Assembly: GCA_018623955.1 (NCBI GenBank)
Contig: JAAZUX010000065.1
Coordinates: 1 to 5,508 of the forward strand
Length of the DNA: 5,508 nucleotides
Direction of reading: 5' to 3'
DNA from: Flavobacteriaceae bacterium
GTDB lineage: Bacteria; Bacteroidota; Bacteroidia; Flavobacteriales; Flavobacteriaceae
Positions 1 to 5,508 of the stretch are shown piece by piece (the first letter of the stretch is position 1; each line of letters starts with the position of its first letter). The notes under the pieces are model-generated. The model did not search any database. It was given only the letters and a program-made list of their open reading frames with translations, and was not told the DNA's origin. The position numbers and the translations under genes were made by a program.

Positions 1-77
1 GTTACTTGGGCATTTGTTGATACCAAGAAAAATAATAACCCATAATTGAGAATGTGAAAAAATCTAATAAAATTCAT
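1..77 (-). CDS. Start of a secreted protein of unknown function (3' part beyond window edge)
   Basis: An ATG at 77-75 opens a reading frame of 25 codons that runs off the left edge without a stop. The peptide begins MNFIRFF, continues with a hydrophobic core containing GLLFFLV, and ends STNAQV. This is a typical signal peptide with a probable signal peptidase I cut after NA and Gln as first mature residue, the pattern known in Bacteroidota as the Q-rule; the GH5 protein just upstream has the same Ala|Gln junction. The ATG lies 7 bp after the TAG stop of the GH5 gene on the same strand, so it is probably the fourth gene of the operon. Only the export signal is visible, so the function cannot be told. 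From context it may be another glycoside hydrolase or glycan-binding protein, which is inference only. Confidence 0.75.
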   Translation of the reverse strand, partial: MNFIRFFHILNYGLLFFLVSTNAQV

Positions 78-84
78 TTATCCG

Positions 85-3000
85 CTAGTATTGTATCAAT
101 AACTGTTTTACTAAAGAGTTATTAAATTTTAACAAATATAGACCATTTGATAAGTTTTGCTGTAATGAAAAATTTGACCTGCCATCTGTGAATAATCGAT
201 TAATCAGTTTTCCGTTGATACTGAAGATTTCAATTGTATCAATGGGGATATCAGATTTAACAACTATTTTTCCTGTTGATGGGTTGGGATAAAGCGTCAA
301 ATCACCAAGAGAAATCTCAGGATTAGAAAGCGGCCCTTCAAATTCAAATTCTATCCAATTTAAATTAAACTCGTTTCCGAGTACATTCATTGTCAGCGTG
401 TAAGATCCTTGAATCAGTTCAAAGTCTTTTTCAATGGTTTGCCAAATTTGCCAGCCACCTGTGTTGGGAACTTGAAAGTTGTTCAGAATCAAGTCGTCTG
501 AGCTGTCATCAGAAAGTACAAGATTGAATACTCCTCCATTATAGCTGCTCGAAACTCTGGCTTTAATCTTATAATATCCAGACTCATCAACATGAACAAA
601 GTACTTTGCATAATCCCCTTGATTCATATATGACAAGTTTTGACCACCACCTACATCATAACAATTTTCTATACCAAGACCACTTTCTTGCCAATAATCT
701 TCGGCTTCCAAAGAGCCTGGAATTTGAATTCCACCATTTTCATCATAAATAAATTCAAACCAGTTGACATTAAACCCACCCTGTAAAACATTAAAGTTCA
801 ATGTGTAATTCCCTTCTTTAATCAGAACAGTCACCTCTTCAGTGTTCTGCCAGCTTTGCCAACCGTTTGTTTCAGGAGTCGTAAATGTATGCAATATTTC
901 ATCTGATTTATTTTCACTCGACAGAGACAAACTGAATTGACTTTCGTCATAACCCGAAACCCTTGCTTTAATACTGTAATACCCTGTCGTGGGGACATAA
1001 ACCAAGTAGTTTGTGTAATCACCAGGGTTTAAGAAACTAATGTTTTTTCCTCCCCCTAAGTCGTTACAATTTTCAGTATTTGTCCCATAATGACTAAAAA
1101 AATCTTCTGCTTCAACTCTGCCAGAAAGAGTTATCGGCTGCATATCAGGGGACTCATAAGAGAAGTCGTACCAATTGATGTTCACAGAGGAGTTAATTGA
1201 TGTCATTTTGAGATCATAATTCCCTTGTGGAATCACTACTTCTTGCTCTACCGTCTGCCAATTGTTCCAGCCGCCTGTATTATTTGGCTGAACTTGGGAA
1301 ATTGGATAGGTTTTACCATCGGTACTTATCAGTTCAAGATCGTAGTGCGCACCACTGTATGCAGTGGCAACTCGGTTTTTAACCGTATACGTTCCTTGTT
1401 GTTCCACACGAACCTCATAAGTTGCGTAGTCCCCTGCGTTTAAATAACCAAGCTCACTCCCTCCGCCAACGTCAGAGGTAGATGATACCGCCAAGCCCGA
1501 TTGATCTGTGAAATCCTCAGCTTGAATGAGTCCTGGAATGGGTTTTCGGTTTGCATCGTTTGTAAGCACAAAGTTAAGCCAGTTGAGGTTGAACTCACTA
1601 TCCAAAGGCTTGAAAACGAGTGTATACTTACCAGATTCTAAATTCCATTCTTTTGAAATGGTCTGCCAGTTTTGCCAATCGCCTGTGCTGCTAAATGAAA
1701 AGGAAGTATAACGTTCCACTGTTTCATCATTTCGAAGTTCCAAGCTAAATGAAGCATTGTCTCTTATTGTTGCTACCCTACACTCAATCATGTAATTTCC
1801 GCTTTCACGAATATCCACTTCATATTTGGCGAAGTCTCCGGGGTGAAGCTCTTTGATGTTAGCTCCAAGTCCAATATCAGTAGTATCTTCGATACCTATC
1901 CCATTTTGGTCATCATAAAGCTCTGCCTCAATTTTTCCAGGGATAAGGCTGATGATTTCTAATAAATTATCAATTTCAAAATTTGAAAAGCCTAGCACAT
2001 TATCATTCGAAGATGAAATTAAACTCCCAGCACTTGCACTCACTGAAATTTGGTCGTAAAATGACAGGTAATTACTCAAAGTCAACACCACAACCCTATC
2101 ACTACTACCTATCTGCGCATCCATAACTTCAATTGCCTCGTCATTTACCAAAAGTGTGAATGCGTTCTTGTCTATAGAGGACAACAAAATAGGTTTGTTA
2201 AATGTAAGTCGGACTTGCTGATCGTTCGAATCACTTATCCCGCCAATAATTTTAAATGTTGGGGATTGGTCTGTTGATGGACTAAAAGAAAAAGATTCGA
2301 GATTAAACTCCTTCTCCCCTAAAACACGTATTTTTAATTGATGTTCTCCTGCATGGAGAAAAGACGTCTTGCTAGATTGAGTTGTAAAGCTTGAAAAACT
2401 CCCTGAGGAATTGAATGATATAACAGGGCTAATTGCAGTATCATCAATTTCATATTGTAGTTTACCTCCAGACTCATTGGCCGCATAGGTTGTTTCTAAA
2501 TCGTAATAGCCATCTTGCTGAACAGCAACCGTATATTTTATCCACTCCCTGTCACGAACATACCCAACAGAGTATCCATTTGCGTTGCTTCCCCCTGAAT
2601 GATTCGTAGAGATATCGACCCCATCGTTTCGAAAGACCCATCCTCTATTCCAAGTGGAAGTCCCTCCAGAACCACTATAATTTCCATATTCAGTGTCATA
2701 ATAAGCCATCCCTTGAGAGCCCATATCATAATGTGTAGCGTGGATCAGTCCTGGAATCGAGTGGTTCGCATAGGGTTTTAACTCCTCAGAACTTGGCTGA
2801 CGCAACATCGCATCAACAACATCCTTTCGGTACTGGCAGTTTTCAATTTTTGAGGCCTCTGCAATTTCGAGTATCCCTTGATAGGCAATCGATGCACTTG
2901 GCGCACTTGCATTGCCTTTGAAATACTCAACAACTGCATTATAATTGGAATTAGATGTGATTGAAAATGAAGACACAGTGGTTTCTATTCTTTTCCAAGG

Positions 3001-3999
3001 CCACCATGCCCAACCAATATCATTATCTTCAAACAGAGAGATTGCTTCTTTGAACCACACATTGGAGTTTTCACCACTTTCGCCCATCCACAAAGGCACA
3101 TTGTATTGGTTTCGCATATCCAATACCCATTGAATGGTGTTTTGCGTATTGACATTCCAGTATTTATGAAAGCTGTAAACCATATTATCATCCCAAGGCG
3201 GTGTGAGCCCAGTGTAATCATTTGCAAACCAATTCCCCTCAATGAAAATAATATGATTGTTGTCATGGGAGCGAATTGCATTGGTGACTTGTACATAAAG
3301 GTTTTTGATTTCGGACCCGCTCAAATTCCAGTTGGGTTCGTTCAAAATATCATACCCTCCAATCCATTCCTCATTTTGGTATCGCTCAGCCAACTTATCC
3401 CACAAAGCCACCATTTTTTGTTTGTTTGCATCGCTCTCCCACAAGGATGGCTTGCTGGTGTCATAGTCTGAAATCCCTTGGTCATACCCTTGACCTCCTG
3501 GCGCAGCGTGAAGATCTAGAATTAGATAAAGCTGGTTGTCCTCACACCACTCTAATAAATTATCAACCATTTCAAACCCCTTGTTAAGCCAAGTATTCTG
3601 TCCAGCTTCTTCTTGTTCGATGGGAAGTGTAAACAGATTGTAATGCATGGGCAATCGAACACTATTAAACCCCCAACTTGCTATGGAATCGATATCTGTT
3701 CTCGTTACAAAATTTTCAAGCCATTTATCATAAAATTCTTGGGTATTTGTTTCTCCAATTAATGATTCTAACTTAGATCTAAACTGTTGTTGATTATCCG
3801 CTCCGCCAACAACATTCATCATGTAGGGTTCCTGCAACATCCACCCCCCAAGGCCAACCCCTCTTAAGATTATTGGGTCTCCATTTTTATCTAAAATTTG
3901 CTTTCCTGAAGTTGTAAGGAATTGAGCATGAGCGATAACCCCAAAAAATAGAATTAAAAGTGTTGAGAGATTTCGTGTAATGGTATACAGGTTGCTCAT
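85..3999 (-). CDS. Secreted modular GH5 glycoside hydrolase with CBM6-type domains and T9SS sorting domain
   Basis: This 1304-residue enzyme probably hydrolyses a beta-glucan at the cell surface or outside the cell. Layout by residue: signal peptide 1-25 (cut AHA|Q); GH5 TIM barrel about 28-400; divergent CBM6-like domain about 412-575; Ig-like (SwmB-like) domain about 580-682; four CBM6-type domains about 687-812, 821-948, 957-1086 and 1093-1221; type A T9SS sorting domain about 1227-1304. GH5 hallmarks are RLPMHY (Arg115), DLHAAPGGQ (162-170), ILNEPN with acid/base Glu221, HKYW (278-281), and WMGESG with nucleophile Glu307, so the active site looks intact. The DLHAAPG loop resembles that of exo-beta-1,3-glucanases of GH5, but I cannot assign the subfamily, and other beta-glucan activity is possible. 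The start is the first ATG that gives a good signal peptide; it lies 10 bp after the GH16 stop, without a Shine-Dalgarno sequence, as is usual in Bacteroidota. The family and T9SS export are firm; the substrate is inferred. Confidence 0.94.
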   Translation of the reverse strand: MSNLYTITRNLSTLLILFFGVIAHAQFLTTSGKQILDKNGDPIILRGVGLGGWMLQEPYMMNVVGGADNQQQFRSKLESLIGETNTQEFYDKWLENFVTRTDIDSIASWGFNSVRLPMHYNLFTLPIEQEEAGQNTWLNKGFEMVDNLLEWCEDNQLYLILDLHAAPGGQGYDQGISDYDTSKPSLWESDANKQKMVALWDKLAERYQNEEWIGGYDILNEPNWNLSGSEIKNLYVQVTNAIRSHDNNHIIFIEGNWFANDYTGLTPPWDDNMVYSFHKYWNVNTQNTIQWVLDMRNQYNVPLWMGESGENSNVWFKEAISLFEDNDIGWAWWPWKRIETTVSSFSITSNSNYNAVVEYFKGNASAPSASIAYQGILEIAEASKIENCQYRKDVVDAMLRQPSSEELKPYANHSIPGLIHATHYDMGSQGMAYYDTEYGNYSGSGGTSTWNRGWVFRNDGVDISTNHSGGSNANGYSVGYVRDREWIKYTVAVQQDGYYDLETTYAANESGGKLQYEIDDTAISPVISFNSSGSFSSFTTQSSKTSFLHAGEHQLKIRVLGEKEFNLESFSFSPSTDQSPTFKIIGGISDSNDQQVRLTFNKPILLSSIDKNAFTLLVNDEAIEVMDAQIGSSDRVVVLTLSNYLSFYDQISVSASAGSLISSSNDNVLGFSNFEIDNLLEIISLIPGKIEAELYDDQNGIGIEDTTDIGLGANIKELHPGDFAKYEVDIRESGNYMIECRVATIRDNASFSLELRNDETVERYTSFSFSSTGDWQNWQTISKEWNLESGKYTLVFKPLDSEFNLNWLNFVLTNDANRKPIPGLIQAEDFTDQSGLAVSSTSDVGGGSELGYLNAGDYATYEVRVEQQGTYTVKNRVATAYSGAHYDLELISTDGKTYPISQVQPNNTGGWNNWQTVEQEVVIPQGNYDLKMTSINSSVNINWYDFSYESPDMQPITLSGRVEAEDFFSHYGTNTENCNDLGGGKNISFLNPGDYTNYLVYVPTTGYYSIKARVSGYDESQFSLSLSSENKSDEILHTFTTPETNGWQSWQNTEEVTVLIKEGNYTLNFNVLQGGFNVNWFEFIYDENGGIQIPGSLEAEDYWQESGLGIENCYDVGGGQNLSYMNQGDYAKYFVHVDESGYYKIKARVSSSYNGGVFNLVLSDDSSDDLILNNFQVPNTGGWQIWQTIEKDFELIQGSYTLTMNVLGNEFNLNWIEFEFEGPLSNPEISLGDLTLYPNPSTGKIVVKSDIPIDTIEIFSINGKLINRLFTDGRSNFSLQQNLSNGLYLLKFNNSLVKQLLIQY
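88..321 (-). other. Region encoding type A T9SS C-terminal sorting domain of the GH5 protein
   Basis: The last 78 residues or so of the GH5 protein match the type A sorting domain of the Bacteroidota type IX secretion system. The order is LTLYPNPSTGKIVV, then an IEIFSINGKLI strand, then LSNGLYLLKF, and a final short Lys-containing strand (VKQLLIQY). In known family members this domain directs passage through the outer membrane and is usually removed, leaving the protein released or attached to the surface. It is the best single piece of phylum evidence in the window. Confidence 0.93.
337..1941 (-). repeat. Four tandem CBM6-type carbohydrate-binding repeats in the GH5 gene
   Basis: Four copies of one domain follow each other with a period of 135-137 codons; the second Glu of the EAE-like motif falls at residues 693, 828, 965 and 1100. 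Each copy has the same skeleton: an I/L/V-E/Q-A-E-D/L start, a GD[FY]xxY motif, a W-x-x-W-Q motif (Trp775/778, 911/914, 1047/1050, 1183/1186) and an N-x-N-W motif near the end (Trp807, 943, 1080, 1215). Trp and Asn in such positions line the ligand cleft in known CBM6 domains, so all four copies look able to bind sugar. Copies three and four are most alike, sharing ENCxDxGGG and GYYxIKARVS, which suggests they come from the most recent duplication. The probable role is tight, multivalent binding to a polysaccharide. Confidence 0.88.
1954..2262 (-). other. Region encoding an Ig-like (SwmB-like) beta-sandwich spacer domain
   Basis: Residues about 580-682 of the GH5 protein have the outline of a bacterial Ig-like domain. 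A VRLTFNKPI strand is followed by a KNAFTLLVND strand, a DRVVVLTLSNYL strand, a DQISVSASAGSL strand, and a segment ending VLGFSNFEIDNLL. SwmB-like domains of this form commonly sit between catalytic and binding modules in Bacteroidota enzymes, probably as rigid spacers. No catalytic or sugar-binding motif is visible. The exact family is uncertain. Confidence 0.65.
2275..2766 (-). other. Region encoding a divergent CBM6-like domain next to the GH5 catalytic domain
   Basis: Residues about 412-575 of the GH5 protein begin with an IPGLIHATHYD strand and carry AYYDTEYGN (432-440), FRNDGVDI (456-463) and EWIKYTV (485-491), a pattern found in CBM6-like beta-sandwich domains of secreted Bacteroidota glycosidases. 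Unlike the four downstream copies, it lacks the W-x-x-W-Q motif (FSSFTTQ stands there) and ends FNLESF where the others have an N-x-N-W motif. It therefore belongs to another CBM6 subtype, or binds a different ligand or none. The assignment rests on motif resemblance, not on a profile search. Confidence 0.7.
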
Positions 4000-4009
4000 T
4001 AAGAAGAAA

Positions 4010-4888
4010 TTAGCTACGGCTCTCGTGCTTGACCCAATCCACTTCCATCACCCACTCGCCGTCCATAGGTGTATCTGTTATTTTTGCAAAATTCAAAATG
4101 GCAAACATCGCCTCGGGGTAATCGTCACCTAATCCTTCATTGCGATACACTTCTTCGTTGTTCAAACGATAGACCAAGTCACCACCTTCCCATTCTACTG
4201 AATAGTTATTGAATTCACTGAGAATCGTGTCAACTGAGGTGCGTAAACTCCACCAATCACCCTTGTCGCATTCACCTAAGCTTTTAATTGCTCCGGTGGT
4301 GAAATGTCCACTACCATAATCTCCGTGATGTTCAAATATGTCAATTTCACCAGAGCCAGTAAGCGGCCAACAAATATTTTCATCAGACTCTTGCACTGGC
4401 GGTTCATTATTTTGAGCACCTAATATCCACCAAGCTGGAAACATGGAAGCTTGGCTTTCACCATGGATTCGCAGGCGTGCCGTCCATTTTCCTTTAACAA
4501 ATTCCTTACGGTTTTTTGATGCGATTCGACCCGCTACGTAAGAGGTTTCAGGGTGTTGATTGCCGTGCTTGTCGAAATTATCACATTCAACCTTTTCGCC
4601 GATATTAATCATCTTTATTTTCAAAGTACCATCGCTGACCTCACGAGTACCAAATTGATTATCCGGAACATAACACTGTTTTTCGTTGTTGACCCAAATG
4701 CGTTGATCTTGCCAATTGTCGGGGTTAAATGAATCAAAATCATCGAAAAAATCGATATCCCATTCTGAATTGCCTTTACTATCTTTATCAGTACTAGAAG
4801 ATTCTAAAACAGTGAAATCTGAAAACAAATAGACTGCAATGATTGTTAAACCGACTAGTAGAATAGATAATATATTTCGTTTTTTCAT
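4010..4888 (-). CDS. GH16 endo-beta-glucanase (laminarinase type) with N-terminal membrane segment
   Basis: A complete 292-residue GH16 enzyme, probably an endo-beta-1,3-glucanase acting on laminarin-like glucan. The catalytic motif is EIDIFE (181-186): nucleophile Glu181, Asp183 and acid/base Glu186, in the six-residue beta-bulge form of laminarinases and related enzymes, not the five-residue form of lichenases. Supporting motifs are YVAGRIASK (117-125), MFPAWWILG (149-157) in the substrate cleft, YSVEWEGGDLVYRLN (229-243) and MEVDWVKH (281-288). The N-terminus MKKRN is followed by a hydrophobic stretch (about 6-22) and a polar Ser/Asp/Lys linker (30-41). There is no lipobox Cys, no clear AXA site and no T9SS domain, so it is probably an anchored protein of the inner membrane facing the periplasm. 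Cys72, 102, 173 and 207 could form disulphides. The start is fixed by the TAA of the upstream GH30 gene, which lies in the same frame 18 bp before the ATG. Beta-1,3 specificity is inferred. Confidence 0.93.
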   Translation of the reverse strand: MKKRNILSILLVGLTIIAVYLFSDFTVLESSSTDKDSKGNSEWDIDFFDDFDSFNPDNWQDQRIWVNNEKQCYVPDNQFGTREVSDGTLKIKMINIGEKVECDNFDKHGNQHPETSYVAGRIASKNRKEFVKGKWTARLRIHGESQASMFPAWWILGAQNNEPPVQESDENICWPLTGSGEIDIFEHHGDYGSGHFTTGAIKSLGECDKGDWWSLRTSVDTILSEFNNYSVEWEGGDLVYRLNNEEVYRNEGLGDDYPEAMFAILNFAKITDTPMDGEWVMEVDWVKHESRS

Positions 4889-4906
4889 TAGTAGTTGTTT
4901 TATGAA

Positions 4907-5508
4907 TTAAGGTAAATGATCAAATACAATGGTCTGTATTGAATGTTTAGGGATGTTTAATTGTGTTGATTTATCACCAATTGTGAGAAAGTAATCTACT
5001 GATTCCTCTTCTTCATTCAGTGCAACGACAATAAGACTCCCATCTTTATTCATAAATGCAGTTGAGCTAATTCTATTTGATGTTGTTCCCGATGAAATCC
5101 GTTTTGCACCTGGACGTATAAACTTTGAGAAATGACCGATGTAATAATAGGAATTTGTAAACAGAAGTTCACCCGTATTTGTATCTCCATGAACTGGCGC
5201 AAAGCAAAAATTACCTACATGGTTTGGGCCACCTTGTTCGTTTAACAAAATATTCCAATCTGTCCATGCAACTGTACCATTATTAAAATCTTTGATCATG
5301 GCTTTAGCATATCTTTCTGCGAGTTTGGGGTCCTCTATCCGATTGATGTCAAAACCTTCATTACAACCCTCTGTAAAAATCAGTTTCTTATCTGGGAATG
5401 CTGTAGCAACTTTTCCCACATTATTAAACATCGGCTTCCCATCTTTCCAGTCTTCATACCAATGAAATCCGGTTCCCCAAACGTATTTGCTTGCCTCAGG
5501 ATCATTTA
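4907..5508 (-). CDS. GH30 glycoside hydrolase, C-terminal part (5' end beyond window edge)
   Basis: The last 199 residues of a GH30 enzyme are visible, and the frame is open to the right edge. An ATG at 5431 is internal: 25 further codons upstream read NDPEASKYVWGTGFHWYEDW and onward, a typical GH30 segment at the end of the TIM barrel. The nucleophile is the Glu of IFTEG, with its codon at 5371-5369. The stretch WTDWNILLNEQGGPNHVGN, then SYYYIGHFSKFIRPGAKRI, then a beta-rich tail (SLIVVALNEE, IQTIVFDHLP) is the conserved end of the barrel and the beta-sandwich of GH30, closest by eye to the GH30_1 type (glucosylceramidase-like beta-glucosidase or beta-1,6-glucanase). No T9SS domain follows. 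The acid/base Glu and the signal peptide would be outside the window. It is the first visible gene of the operon and may trim beta-1,6 branches before the GH16 and GH5 enzymes act; this role is inferred. Confidence 0.92.
   Translation of the reverse strand, partial: NDPEASKYVWGTGFHWYEDWKDGKPMFNNVGKVATAFPDKKLIFTEGCNEGFDINRIEDPKLAERYAKAMIKDFNNGTVAWTDWNILLNEQGGPNHVGNFCFAPVHGDTNTGELLFTNSYYYIGHFSKFIRPGAKRISSGTTSNRISSTAFMNKDGSLIVVALNEEEESVDYFLTIGDKSTQLNIPKHSIQTIVFDHLP

Noticed and set aside
5..27. Possible hairpin (cttgg ... ccaag, 5 bp stem, 13-base loop) as a terminator for the GH5 gene
   Set aside because: The stem is short, the T-run lies on the wrong side for a minus-strand transcript, and the bases encode a signal peptide in a new gene.
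337..1941. The regular 405-411 bp period as a DNA-level repeat or CRISPR-like array
   Set aside because: The period comes from protein domains that have diverged at the base level; there are no identical short repeats with spacers.
2985..3296. A 103-codon open frame on the minus strand in another frame
   Set aside because: It overlaps the GH5 catalytic region in a shifted frame, with Met-, Thr- and Ile-rich translation lacking recognisable motifs; the GH5 frame is clearly the coding one.
3106..3471. A 121-codon open frame on the plus strand
   Set aside because: It lies wholly antisense to the conserved GH5 catalytic domain, including the acid/base motif, and its translation shows no domain, signal or composition typical of a real protein.
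5429..5431. ATG at 5431 as start of the GH30 gene
   Set aside because: The frame stays open upstream to the edge and encodes conserved GH30 sequence (GTGFHWYEDW), and a protein starting here would lack nearly the whole barrel.

Overview
The window is a densely packed run of carbohydrate-active enzyme genes, all on the minus strand, from a low-GC member of the Bacteroidota, probably a marine or polysaccharide-degrading Flavobacteriia or Cytophagia-type organism. Three things support this: a type A C-terminal sorting domain of the type IX secretion system (T9SS) on the largest protein, signal peptides that end Ala|Gln (the Bacteroidota 'Q-rule'), and no Shine-Dalgarno-like sequence before the starts. 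The phylum is well supported; the habitat is inferred.

In the direction of transcription (high to low coordinate) there are four genes. (1) The 3' part of a GH30 glycosidase (5508 to 4907), cut by the window edge but still holding the catalytic nucleophile and the C-terminal beta domain. (2) A complete GH16 endo-glucanase of the laminarinase type (4888 to 4010) with an N-terminal membrane segment. (3) A 1304-residue modular GH5 enzyme (3999 to 85): signal peptide, GH5 catalytic domain, divergent CBM6-like domain, Ig-like domain, four tandem CBM6-type domains, T9SS sorting domain. (4) The first 25 codons of a further secreted protein (77 to 1), visible almost only as a signal peptide. The gaps are 18, 10 and 7 bp, so the four genes very probably form one operon. 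No promoter or terminator is visible, and both ends of the operon lie outside the window.

The combination GH30 + GH16 + GH5 fits a beta-glucan utilisation locus. The likely substrate is laminarin or a related beta-1,3/1,6-glucan: GH16 would cut the beta-1,3 backbone, GH30 would handle beta-1,6 linkages or branches, and the large GH5 would bind and cut the polymer at the cell surface through its carbohydrate-binding modules. The enzyme families are clear from the sequence; the shared substrate is an inference. No SusC/SusD pair or regulator lies in the window. Nothing here is a wholly new system. The most unusual items are the architecture of the GH5 protein, the anchoring of the GH16 enzyme, and the small fourth gene start at the left edge.
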